The translations under genes and the position numbers were made by a program. A stretch of DNA of 8,858 nt, taken from NCBI GenBank assembly GCA_016839955.1, contig JAEOTI010000065.1:1-8858 (forward strand). The letters run 5' to 3'. The notes beneath the pieces are model-generated. The model saw only the letters and a list, made by a program, of their open reading frames with translations, searched no databases and was not told the DNA's origin. This document shows, piece by piece, positions 1 through 6,389 of the stretch (positions are counted from its first letter, which is position 1; each line of letters starts with the position of its first letter). Source of the stretch: Candidatus Hodarchaeota archaeon (GTDB lineage Archaea; Asgardarchaeota; Heimdallarchaeia; Hodarchaeales; YT1-057).

Positions 1-45
1 AATTAGCCGCAACAATGAGGAGTATGTCATAGATGTCTATGGTTG

Positions 46-954
46 CTAAGAGTTGTATAAGTCTTTTAGAACGGTTTTCTTCGGACTCACCCCGGCCTCT
101 GTCAGCAGCACAGCTACTGATGCTTTTTTTATCCCAAGGTCATGGGCAAAAACTGCGCGAGGTTTTTTCGAAGGGAAATCCTCTGGTTTCTTTTGAGGAA
201 GAGGAATTTTTATGGTGCAGTGTACATACCAACGCTTGTTCTTGGTATAGACTAACTGGACGGTTTTAAGCGTACCTAATTGTAATTGGTTACGGTGATA
301 ACTAGACAGATTTAATGGAAGCCAAAGATGTTTTTTTTTCTCGGGGTAATAGAGCTCTAACCACGTCCGAGTCAATTTTGTGATACGTTGATGGAGAAAA
401 CAGGTGAATCCCACATTGACGCGACGTGGTAATTTTCGTGGGGTATAGTCCTGAGCTTGACACGGAGGAGCAGGTTTCTTTGCAGTCGTCCACCAATGAA
501 GAACATGGACCAGCAAATCTTCACGTTCGACATATTTTGAATTGGACAGGATCTGCTTGTACTGCTGTTCATGTGCTTTGACTTTTTCACGGTAGGAATG
601 CCACATCTCCACCGCCGTGTCCCGACATTCTTTTAGTTCACGGACAGTAATTCGCGAACTAAATTGTTGTTTGAGGTCATATTTTACTGACGGACGACCT
701 TGAGTGTAATAAGTTGTCCCATTAGTTTGGGTCCGCTTTTGATGGTGACTTGTTAAAGTTAAAGCGTCTAATTTCGTCTTATCAAGCCGTTTCCCTTCTC
801 TGCCAACACACCATAGCCTGTCTTCTTTCATTCTGATAACTGATAAATATCGTTGAATAACGGTCGTATCCCGTGCTGTGAGCCGGTGAAGCTGTTGAGT
901 TTTTTTAGGGCTCAAATAATCATCCATGACAGGAATTTTGACCGTCGTGAACAT
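46..954 (-). pseudogene. tnpB: Truncated TnpB-like (IS200/IS605 OrfB) protein
   Basis: The 302-residue product looks like the N-terminal two thirds of a TnpB, the RNA-guided nuclease carried by IS200/IS605-type elements. The middle is basic and helical. Near the end AHDLGIKKASVAVLL (Asp about residue 272) matches the RuvC-I motif with its first catalytic aspartate. The frame then closes at a TAG (46-48), with a second in-frame TAG three codons later, so RuvC-II, the zinc ribbon and RuvC-III (about 100-150 residues in intact homologues) are absent from this frame. Another frame stays open to the window edge but shows no clear TnpB motif. The ATG at 954 is supported by GAGGAT at 963-968, eight bases away. 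No TnpA is visible. G+C looks higher than in the genes around it, fitting an acquired element. It is probably inactive as encoded; a frameshift with the remainder outside the window is the alternative. Confidence 0.72.
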
Positions 955-988
955 AAAATCCGATCCTCTTTTTTATTCTTCATTCTTT

Positions 989-998
989 CTTTATAATT
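989..998 (-). promoter_or_regulatory. Possible TATA box of the TnpB-like gene
   Basis: On the minus strand AATTATAAAG lies about 40 bases ahead of the ATG at 954. A transcript starting some 25 bases downstream would carry the GAGGAT ribosome binding site at 963-968 in a short leader. The element resembles an archaeal TATA box, but it sits in AT-rich DNA, so the match is weak evidence alone. Confidence 0.35.
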
Positions 999-1230
999 CT
1001 TAAGAACACATCAATAGAAATAGGCATGATGACCACCGGAGGTTATATCTAAAGGACTAATCAAATAACGGTGAATTTTGTGTAATTAAGCAGAATAAGA
1101 ACTATTTTTTTCTCTCTGAAAACGGAATAAATAAGATAAACCAGGAATTCATATAATTCGAATCCATACTGTGGTCGTCACTTGGTGGGGACGTTAAAGG
1201 AATAAATTCGATATTCATATACAGTTATAC

Positions 1231-1242
1231 ATATTTATTTAC
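1231..1242 (+). promoter_or_regulatory. Possible TATA box for the UPF0179-FKBP unit
   Basis: ATATTTATTTAC lies about 60 bases ahead of the ATG at 1293, giving a predicted leader of roughly 30 bases. It is the best TATA-like stretch upstream of the gene, but surrounding DNA is also AT-rich. Confidence 0.3.
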
Positions 1243-1283
1243 ATTTTTGGACAACCTTTGATAACCCCAAAGTGGATGGCATC

Positions 1284-1327
1284 TTGAGAAGAATGACCAA
1301 TTCAATTGAGAAGAATGACCAATTCAA
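1284..1327 (+). repeat. Perfect 22-bp tandem duplication over the UPF0179 start
   Basis: Bases 1284-1305 and 1306-1327 are identical, back to back, with no mismatch. Each copy contains AGAAGAATGACC. Because 22 is not a multiple of three, the ATG of the first copy (1293) is in frame with UPF0179 while the ATG of the second copy (1315) is not. With a single copy, the coding frame would run upstream into a TAA at 1262-1264 without any ATG or GTG. Confidence 0.95.
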
Positions 1328-1757
1328 GTATACATTATTATACAAGGGGTTAGCAGAGGAAGGTTACCAATTCGTTTTCGTCGGAAAAACATCTGAATGT
1401 GATAACTGTCGACTTACCGGTGTTTGCTTAGCGAATCTTGAACCAGGCCGATTGTACGAAGTTACTTCTGTTCGAGACGTTGTTCATAATTGTGCTGTCC
1501 ATGATCAAGTAGTAACTGTAACTGTTCATGAACCTCAACTATCAGTTGCCGTTTCAACAAAAAATGCACTACAAGGCTCAACAATAACTTGGAAAGGGGC
1601 CGAGTGTAAAAAATACCAATGCAAATACTATCGAAGTCTTTGTCATCCTGAATATATAATGGATGGAGATCGCTTACAAATTAAAAATAAATTAAAGAAA
1701 ATTAAGTGTCCTAATAAGCAGAAATTAACGAATGTTAAGGTTTCTAGGACCAAATAA
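1293..1757 (+). CDS. UPF0179 family cysteine-rich protein
   Basis: This 154-residue protein matches the archaeal UPF0179 family along its length. After a short leader come LLYKGLAEEGYQFVFVG, a first cysteine group (C36, C39, C45, C67) and a second (C105, C110, C117, C139), with the family-like segments NLEPGRLYEV and GDRLQI between and after. Eight paired cysteines suggest zinc or Fe-S binding, but no reaction has been assigned to the family, so function is unknown. The ATG at 1293 is chosen over GTG 1272 because the latter has no ribosome binding site and adds residues not expected in the family; even 1293 has only a weak GAGAAG upstream. The stop is 18 bases before the FKBP start, so the two genes are probably co-transcribed. 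Oddity: the start codon lies in a perfect 22-bp duplication. Confidence 0.85.
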   Translation: MTNSIEKNDQFKYTLLYKGLAEEGYQFVFVGKTSECDNCRLTGVCLANLEPGRLYEVTSVRDVVHNCAVHDQVVTVTVHEPQLSVAVSTKNALQGSTITWKGAECKKYQCKYYRSLCHPEYIMDGDRLQIKNKLKKIKCPNKQKLTNVKVSRTK

Positions 1758-1775
1758 TGGTTATGAGGGGAAATA

Positions 1776-2594
1776 ATGAGTAAACGAGCAAAAAAAAGTA
1801 GTGGTGGAAGAAGGAGAAAGAAGATTGTAGATGGTGACTTCTTATTATTAGATTATGTAGGTCGTACCAAAGAGAATAATGAGGTTTTTGACGTTACTAT
1901 GGAAGATGTTGCTCGAGAAGAGGGAGTTTGGAGAGAAGATGTTACCTACCATCCTGAAGTTTGTATTATTGGCAAAAATTTTCTGGTTTCTGGATTAGAA
2001 AAGGCTCTTTTGGATACAAAAATCGGAGAAAACAATACTTTTGAGGTAGATCCAGCAGAAGGGTTTGGAAAACGAGATCCAAATCAAATTGAACGCATTC
2101 CAGTGAAAAGTATTATCAAAGAGACGAAAACTAAACCTGAAGTAGGAAAACGTGTTCGCTACAAAGGTCGTATTGGGAAAATCCTTTCTGCATCCCAAGG
2201 GCGATGTAGGGTTGATTTTAATCATCCCTTAGCTGGGAAGACTTTAGTATTCAATGTCACTGTTCATGAACGGCTTGATGATATGGATGCCAAGGTCAAA
2301 GCTCTTATTGCTAGACGTATTCCTCAAATTGATGTAGAAACTCTTACGATTGAATTTAATGAAGAGACTAAAGAAGCAACGATTGATGTACCCTTTAGAT
2401 TACTTAGTGCAGAAGGGATTGATTATGTATTACTCGGTCTCGCTTCTGACCTTTGGCGCCATTTAGGATTTGAAGAAGTTAAGACTAGTCAGACCTTTGA
2501 TTTTCGTCCAAAAGAAACTGAGGAAGAACAAACTAAAGAGGAAACCGAGAAAGAAACAGACGAAGAAGTAGAAGAGGAAACTTCTTCAGAGTAG
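1776..2594 (+). CDS. Long FKBP-type peptidyl-prolyl cis-trans isomerase
   Basis: The 272-residue product resembles the long archaeal FKBPs (about 26-29 kDa class), cytosolic folding helpers that isomerise Xaa-Pro bonds and also act as chaperones. A basic N-terminus (residues 1-16, rich in Lys/Arg) precedes the FKBP core: GDFLLLDYVGRTKENNEVFD (20-39), then LEKALLDTKIGENNTFEV and PAEGFGKRD (about 74-101). An inserted flap domain, as in SlyD-type FKBPs, covers about 110-146, and the chain returns with DFNHPLAGKTLVFNVTV (147-163). A C-terminal domain (about 170-245) is typical of the long archaeal forms. The last 25 residues are an acidic Glu/Thr tail, opposite in charge to the N-terminus. The ATG at 1776 has GAGGGG five bases upstream. 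It follows UPF0179 by 18 bases, an apparent operon. Confidence 0.92.
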   Translation: MSKRAKKSSGGRRRKKIVDGDFLLLDYVGRTKENNEVFDVTMEDVAREEGVWREDVTYHPEVCIIGKNFLVSGLEKALLDTKIGENNTFEVDPAEGFGKRDPNQIERIPVKSIIKETKTKPEVGKRVRYKGRIGKILSASQGRCRVDFNHPLAGKTLVFNVTVHERLDDMDAKVKALIARRIPQIDVETLTIEFNEETKEATIDVPFRLLSAEGIDYVLLGLASDLWRHLGFEEVKTSQTFDFRPKETEEEQTKEETEKETDEEVEEETSSE

Positions 2595-2596
2595 TC

Positions 2597-2603
2597 TTTT
2601 TTT
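2597..2603 (+). terminator. Possible oligo-T terminator after FKBP
   Basis: Seven consecutive T residues begin two bases after the FKBP stop codon. Archaeal RNA polymerase can terminate at such T-runs without a hairpin, and a fresh gene starts about 95 bases downstream. Evidence is only the T-run and its position. Confidence 0.35.
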
Positions 2604-2698
2604 AACTTCAGATGCTTTAACTAAGAATAATAACAATTGTATTTTGGTTCTAAGGGTATTATTTGATGAATTAGTTTGTCAGATGAGTTTTGATCCTT

Positions 2699-3385
2699 AT
2701 GATCTTTCGAGACGAACAAGACAAATCCTTTCCACAAAAGTGTCTCATTTTTATATGTTTTTTTGTAACACTACTCATTTCAATTTTTTTAACGTTTATT
2801 GATGTTGAAACAATAGTACCTTCTTTGAAACATTACCAGATTACAGGGAATGCCATACGACAAGTAATTTTGTATTCCTGTTTGATTATTTACATTATTC
2901 GAGTTGTAATAATGGGACTTGTATTTCTACGTAGAAAATTAGTATGGAGAGAATCGATAACAATTGCAATAGGAATGAGTATAATTATTTTCTTCTATGC
3001 TTTTGTGGGAGGAAACTCTACCGAATCTCTCAATATTTTTGATTTTTTAGGAATGATTCTATTTGTAATTGGGTCGTATCTTAATTCTTACTCAGAATAC
3101 CAAAGACATCTATGGAAAATCGACCCACAAAACAAAGGGCGATTATATACAGAAGGGTTATTTGGACATTCTATGCATATCAATTATTTCGGAGATAGTA
3201 TTCTTTTTACTGGACTCGCAATTATTACTCAAAGTCCAATAATGCTCTTAATTCCTCTAGGAATGACGATGAACTTTGTTTTTATTCTAATTCCTACCAT
3301 GGATGAGTATTTAGAGTCCAAATATGGTGAAGAGTTCAGAAACTATACTCAACGAACAAAAAAGTTCATCCCACTTATTTATTAG
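2699..3385 (+). CDS. ICMT/DUF1295-like membrane methyltransferase
   Basis: The 228-residue membrane protein has hydrophobic segments near residues 15-34, 54-77, 86-103, 114-130 and 165-199. Its signature is GLFGHSMHINYFGD (about 153-166), matching the GLxxxSxHxNYxG(D/E) motif of isoprenylcysteine carboxyl methyltransferases and the related DUF1295 / steroid-5-alpha-reductase-like proteins. It is followed by DEYLESKYGEEFRNY (about 202-216), the Glu-rich family tail. In ICMT the motif region binds S-adenosylmethionine. The substrate here is not known; a lipid or prenylated molecule is likely, and no CaaX protein is visible nearby. Start is uncertain: ATG 2699 lies 11 bases after GATGAG, and TTG 2690 would add three residues. 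It is convergent with the next gene, their stops 14 bases apart. Confidence 0.75.
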   Translation: MIFRDEQDKSFPQKCLIFICFFVTLLISIFLTFIDVETIVPSLKHYQITGNAIRQVILYSCLIIYIIRVVIMGLVFLRRKLVWRESITIAIGMSIIIFFYAFVGGNSTESLNIFDFLGMILFVIGSYLNSYSEYQRHLWKIDPQNKGRLYTEGLFGHSMHINYFGDSILFTGLAIITQSPIMLLIPLGMTMNFVFILIPTMDEYLESKYGEEFRNYTQRTKKFIPLIY

Positions 3386-3399
3386 AACTAAATGAGTTT

Positions 3400-4011
3400 T
3401 CAGTCAAAAGTGATATAGGACACCCGTTTATACCTTTGATCTTCATCAGTACCTAAATGTTTTATCAAAATGCAGTTCTCCATGAAAAAGGAGTTAATTT
3501 TAGGTAAAATTTCGTAGCTATGCGTTAAATGTCTACATAATTTTTCGAGTTTGCTTTGTAAATGAACTAACTCGATAAGTGGTGTTAAAGCTGAAGGAAT
3601 GAAGATCGAAATCAATCCAGGTGTTTTATTATTAACATAATGAAACATAGAATTTTCAGCTTCAATTTGGAAACTAGCAATTATGTGTTCAAGTGAGCTT
3701 TGAGATTTTACTGGTAATGGTCCAAAAGTAGCACAGTTTCGGAATAAATCTTTTTCTGGATAAGCTTTGAGATCGAAAAGTGTAAAAAAATATTGACCAA
3801 ATTCTGATGTCATTTGTTCAGGAGTAATTCCGGTCTCGTTGATTAAAGGCCCTTTAAGCTCAAACAGCTTTGGTCCCTTAGTAGTATATAAAAAGACACC
3901 TATAGATAAGACTTTAAAGAGCCCCATTTTGTGAGTTGAAGCTGTTAATTGCATATCTTGCAGTTCTTCGGATTCTAAAGGGTTTAAGAGTAAATCATTC
4001 TGTTTTGCCAT
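3400..4011 (-). CDS. Hypothetical protein, mixed alpha/beta
   Basis: I do not recognise this 203-residue soluble protein. The ATG at 4011 is chosen because AAAGGTGG (4020-4027) stands eight bases upstream; a GTG at 4023 overlaps that site. After a polar, acidic N-terminus (about 1-25) comes an apparent strand pair around FKVLSIGVFLYTTKGPKLFEL, a segment with Asn/Gln/Phe-rich helices, a hydrophobic strand GLISIFIPS (about 130-138) and a long amphipathic helix with Leu/Glu/Lys (about 141-170). The order, a hairpin followed by a helix, strand and helix, is loosely like longin or roadblock domains of Asgard archaea, but no diagnostic motif is present, so this is only a guess. No signal peptide or membrane segment is seen. 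It is convergent with the ICMT-like gene. Confidence 0.7.
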   Translation of the reverse strand: MAKQNDLLLNPLESEELQDMQLTASTHKMGLFKVLSIGVFLYTTKGPKLFELKGPLINETGITPEQMTSEFGQYFFTLFDLKAYPEKDLFRNCATFGPLPVKSQSSLEHIIASFQIEAENSMFHYVNNKTPGLISIFIPSALTPLIELVHLQSKLEKLCRHLTHSYEILPKINSFFMENCILIKHLGTDEDQRYKRVSYITFD

Positions 4012-4019
4012 CCCATTTA

Positions 4020-4027
4020 CCACCTTT
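4020..4027 (-). promoter_or_regulatory. Ribosome binding site fixing the start at 4011
   Basis: AAAGGTGG on the minus strand lies eight bases ahead of the ATG at 4011. It rules against the in-frame GTG at 4023, which falls inside it. A TATA-like TCTATAATCT at 4071-4080 would give a leader of about 40 bases. Confidence 0.65.
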
Positions 4028-4418
4028 GATTACTTATAATTTCTCAAAAACTTCATTAATTGGATATCAGAGATTATAGAGAATTAATACGTGGTTATAA
4101 GAAATTCAATCTATACAATACTCCCAATTCCCCTCAGAACTTAAGGTTCAGCTTTTAGAAGTATAGAAATATTGACTTCAAGGAGTATAGAGTAATAGAG
4201 ATCTTATCTTAAAATTAAGTTAACTCGAAAGAAGAAATAGTAAAATTAATTCGAACAGCTCTTTACTGCACATTTAGATTTCTAAGGAAATTTATGAGTA
4301 CAACATTAGAAAAGTGTTTATGTTAAGGTAATTTTCCTTATAAGGTAGTTTTTCTACGTATTGGTATGCAACCAAGTTATTTACATTCATATTGGATAAT
4401 AATAAAACTAAAATGAAA
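4028..4418. other. AT-rich intergenic stretch, no gene seen
   Basis: No convincing open frame on either strand. The right half of a minus-strand frame here is a shadow of the small gene at 4419-4544. The only structure noted is scattered GTATAGA / TACTCC motifs (around 4110-4190), too short and irregular to name. No tRNA-like T-loop or box C/D arrangement was found. The left end likely holds the promoter of the 203-residue protein gene. Confidence 0.4.
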
Positions 4419-4544
4419 TTATTTTTCTTCGTCGTTTTTCTTTTTCTCGGCTTCAGAATCTCGAGCAGCAGTTTGTCTCTTCGCCATAAAATCACCCATA
4501 CGATTTTCTGATTTTTTTTCTTTTTTCTTATCCTTATTTCCCAT
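4419..4544 (-). CDS. Small charged 41-residue protein
   Basis: A 41-codon gene reading MGNKDKKKEKKSENRMGDFM..., ending in a Lys/Glu/Asp-rich tail. Nearly two thirds of the residues are charged, hydrophobic residues are almost absent, and it is probably disordered or nucleic-acid binding; I know no family for it. Three things argue it is real despite its length: AGAAGGA at 4551-4557 is six bases ahead of the ATG, CTATATAA at 4581-4588 is an excellent archaeal TATA box at the right distance, and the composition is that of a small basic/acidic protein rather than of random AT-rich DNA. Lysine codons are almost all AAA/AAG, which AT-rich DNA also favours, so some doubt remains. It stands alone, about 295 bases after the comB stop on the same strand. 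Confidence 0.65.
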   Translation of the reverse strand: MGNKDKKKEKKSENRMGDFMAKRQTAARDSEAEKKKNDEEK

Positions 4545-4550
4545 TTTTAT

Positions 4551-4557
4551 TCCTTCT
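4551..4557 (-). promoter_or_regulatory. Ribosome binding site of the 41-residue gene
   Basis: AGAAGGA on the minus strand, six bases before the ATG at 4544; it contains the GGA core expected to pair with the 16S rRNA tail. Confidence 0.6.
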
Positions 4558-4580
4558 TTAGTAAATTTTGAACTTCTTTC

Positions 4581-4588
4581 TTATATAG
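4581..4588 (-). promoter_or_regulatory. TATA box of the 41-residue gene
   Basis: The minus strand reads CGCTATATAAGAAAG here. The CTATATAA core is a near-ideal archaeal TATA box; transcription starting about 25 bases downstream, near 4559, would give a short leader that just includes the ribosome binding site. Confidence 0.55.
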
Positions 4589-4838
4589 CGTTCTATTCTG
4601 AACTTTTTTTTTTATTCTAGGATACTCCGATCATTGGAAGAAGTGCATACTGACTTGACCTGTTGTCAAAAACCAAGGATCATTATAAAGTATGGATATA
4701 AGATTTTAAAGGTTTCACTTAGAGTCATATCTCTATAATAACGAGATATCAATAGTATAGTGGCAATATGAGAGAAAATTGAATATAAGCATCGTTATTT
4801 AAACAAAATGTTTTATTTTGACGTCAAACGGTATTTTA
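4589..4838. other. Intergenic region between comB and the small gene
   Basis: AT-rich DNA without a supportable gene on either strand and without an obvious strong hairpin or repeat. Several in-frame stops occur in all frames. Its small-gene-proximal end carries the TATA box at 4581-4588. Confidence 0.4.
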
Positions 4839-5525
4839 TTATCTTAGAACATTCTCTCGAGCAATATCTATAACAGACATCCAATTATTTTCATAGATTA
4901 TTTCAGGTACAACATTGAATAGTCCAATCGCTGAACAAATAGAAAAATCAATTCCGAGTCTGGTTTTTTGTGGAATTCCTTTTTGCTTTATTCGCTCTGC
5001 AAGCTTTTCTCGGATATCATATTCCACAACATTTTCTCCTAAAAGCTTTGATTGGATCGTTTCTGCGCATAAATTGTCTTCCAGAGCCTCTTCGTTTCGA
5101 TCAATATTTCCAATTGCTATTAAAGAAACCTCGGGGGGATTTAATTTCCAGAGAAAATCTACAATCGCGTCTAAATTCACAAAAGCTGCAGCAAGAGTAC
5201 GTTCACAATGCTTTACTAAATTAGCAGCAACTGTTCCATTTGTAGTAACAAGAAATGCAGTTTTCCCTTTAAGTTGTAAACCTAATGCCAATAGTGGGGA
5301 ATTGTCTTTCTTAATTCCTGATGTTTTAAGTTCTGAGAAGCACATATAGCGAGGGTCAGATAAATATGGTACAAGATCATTTACATCTCTTCCTAACCTG
5401 ATTTTGTTAGGTTGGTTTTGCAGTAAACAGCATATAGTAGTTGTAGCACGAAATACATCAATGATAACTGCTACACCTCTAGCAGCAAGACACCCTTCAT
5501 ATCCTTTAAAAATTTGAACCTTCAT
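4839..5525 (-). CDS. comB: ComB-family 2-phosphosulfolactate phosphatase
   Basis: This 228-residue protein matches the ComB family, Mg-dependent enzymes removing phosphate from 2-phosphosulfolactate to give sulfolactate, the second step of the PEP-plus-sulfite route to coenzyme M. Family blocks appear in order: AVIIDVFRATTTI (about 19-31), SELKTSGIKKDNSPL (about 68-82), LVTTNGT (about 93-99), AAFVNLDAIVDFL (about 113-125), and GNIDRNEEALEDNLCAE (about 138-154). The ATG at 5525 is preferred over one 23 codons upstream, since AAAGGA lies ten bases ahead and homologues begin at this point. No comA or later coenzyme M genes are in the window, and many ComB relatives occur in non-methanogens with untested substrates, so the substrate is inferred. 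It is divergent from the ferredoxin-like gene. Confidence 0.87.
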   Translation of the reverse strand: MKVQIFKGYEGCLAARGVAVIIDVFRATTTICCLLQNQPNKIRLGRDVNDLVPYLSDPRYMCFSELKTSGIKKDNSPLLALGLQLKGKTAFLVTTNGTVAANLVKHCERTLAAAFVNLDAIVDFLWKLNPPEVSLIAIGNIDRNEEALEDNLCAETIQSKLLGENVVEYDIREKLAERIKQKGIPQKTRLGIDFSICSAIGLFNVVPEIIYENNWMSVIDIARENVLR

Positions 5526-5610
5526 TGCCCACATTTCCTTTAAATACTTAATGAATGCCTTAGAAAACTGCCCAATCCAAGGGATTTTTCTCAATCAAGA
5601 TAAAAAAGGA

Positions 5611-5620
5611 ACTATTTAGA
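5611..5620 (+). promoter_or_regulatory. Possible TATA box of the ferredoxin-like gene
   Basis: ACTATTTAGA lies about 55 bases before the TTG start at 5672, predicting a leader near 30 bases. It is the best TATA-like element in the 146-base gap shared with the divergent comB, but a weak match. Confidence 0.25.
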
Positions 5621-5660
5621 GTGTAACCAGTATCTAGGTTAGCATTCTACTTAATTCCTA

Positions 5661-5665
5661 AGGTG
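5661..5665 (+). promoter_or_regulatory. Ribosome binding site pointing to a TTG start
   Basis: AGGTG, preceded by A, lies six bases before TTG 5672. The GTG inside it (5663) is also in frame, but choosing that codon would leave the gene without a ribosome binding site, so the site favours TTG. Confidence 0.55.
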
Positions 5666-5671
5666 CTTTTT

Positions 5672-5977
5672 TTGAGTTTTCTATCTCCTGAACTCCCTAT
5701 TGAGCTTGCAACTTATTGCTATGGGTGTAGGGAATGTGTACGATCCTGTCCTGTCGATGCAATCCATTTTTTGACGTTAGGGATAGTCGAAGTTGATCGA
5801 AAAGCTTGTTGGGAATATGTTTCTTCATTGGAAGATGGAGAATGCTGGAACTGCTCTAATGGCTGTCGCAAGGATGTTCTCAAAATGAGTTTGTTTGAAA
5901 TTTCTATCGATGAGAAGAATCAGGTCACGATAATCCGAAAGGAAAGTGAAGTCGAGAAAATCGATCTTAGTATATAA
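5672..5977 (+). CDS. Two-cluster [4Fe-4S] ferredoxin-like protein (AprB-like)
   Basis: The 101-residue product has eight cysteines. The first group, CYGCRECVRSCP (C16, C19, C22, C26), is a textbook [4Fe-4S] motif. The second, C46, C58, C61, C65, reads CW...CWNCSNGC; an extra loop of nine residues separates its first and second cysteines compared with the usual CxxCxxCxxxC, and the customary Pro after the last cysteine is missing. CWE/CWNC wording and overall layout recall AprB, the electron-transfer subunit of adenylylsulfate reductase, but no AprA is here, so it is best called a small electron carrier. Likely start TTG 5672, set by AGGTG at 5661-5665. The gene is divergent from comB and overlaps the end of the next, convergent frame by 11 bases. 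Confidence 0.8.
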   Translation: MSFLSPELPIELATYCYGCRECVRSCPVDAIHFLTLGIVEVDRKACWEYVSSLEDGECWNCSNGCRKDVLKMSLFEISIDEKNQVTIIRKESEVEKIDLSI

Positions 5978-6389
5978 TGATCCTTAATTTTTCTAAATCT
6001 TCAATTTGCTGTTTATGATACTTGGGAACATAATTTAAGATAATATTTCCTTGCCATTCTTTATTATTAAGATATTTAACCAATTCAATACATTTTTCGT
6101 CAATTGGGCAATGTCTAAGCTGATTTCTTTTTCCAGAAAGATAAATACATATAATTTCTTTGAAATATCTGTCTATTATTTGATAAATCTTCTCCCATGA
6201 TTGTATATAAGCAATATGAGGTGTCATTGGTAAATTAAAGTCAATAATTTCTTCTGGAAGAAAAATACGTCTTTTTCCAAAGAATAAGCTATCATCAAGC
6301 GCTTCCACGGACCATATTGCTTTAGTTGATTGTTGAATTTCAATAAGGTTTTCTAAAAAATGGTTACTTGAAATCTTTAAATATTCAAA
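5967..6389 (-). pseudogene. C-terminal half of a TIM-barrel-like protein
   Basis: Open frame of about 140 codons immediately after the methyltransferase stop (TAA 6390-6392) and in the same frame. The only conventional start is a GTG at 6308 with no ribosome binding site, giving 113 residues, yet sequence upstream of it (from NHFLENLIEIQQ on) looks equally coding. Segments such as WSVEALDD, FLPEEIIDFNLPM, IICIYLSGKRNQLRHCPID and WQGNIILNY follow the strand-helix rhythm of the second half of xylose-isomerase/AP-endonuclease-2-like TIM barrels. The first half of such a barrel (normally 250-280 residues in total) is absent, and the usual acidic residue in the last strand seems replaced by Asn. 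I infer a 5'-truncated remnant; a real 113-residue gene of unknown function, or a readthrough tail of the methyltransferase, are alternatives. Confidence 0.45.

Larger units (their letters stand above)
955..1292. other. Intergenic region between TnpB remnant and UPF0179 gene
   Basis: No coding sequence is visible on either strand. The left part holds the presumed TnpB promoter and the palindrome TTCTTAAGAA (997-1006). An imperfect inverted repeat at 1034-1073 (CACCG and TTAT pairing with ATAA and CGGTG, one arm bulged by four bases) could be an element-end hairpin. A small GC-rich patch lies at 1171-1193. The right part is very AT-rich and probably carries the UPF0179 promoter. The outer boundary of the IS element cannot be placed. 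Confidence 0.45.

Noticed and set aside
33..269. 78-residue plus-strand frame at the left edge
   Set aside because: It is antisense to the TnpB-like gene and shows no protein-family features.
1155..1166. TTCGAATCC resembling a tRNA T-loop
   Set aside because: No acceptor stem, anticodon arm or D-loop can be placed around it.
1176..1193. CGTC / GACG mini-inverted repeat in a GC-rich patch
   Set aside because: Only four base pairs with a ten-base loop, easily found by chance.
2683..2700. Alternative ATG at 2683 upstream of the membrane protein gene
   Set aside because: It is in another frame that soon leaves the coding sequence; the hydrophobic segments belong to the frame with ATG 2699.
4292..4495. 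67-residue minus-strand frame
   Set aside because: Its first part is an alternate frame of the 41-residue gene at 4419-4544, and it has no ribosome binding site; the protein is low-complexity Lys/Asn/Leu.
4915..5349. 144-residue plus-strand frame opposite comB
   Set aside because: It lies entirely antisense to a well-supported ComB protein and has no recognisable domain or own ribosome binding site; it is a shadow.
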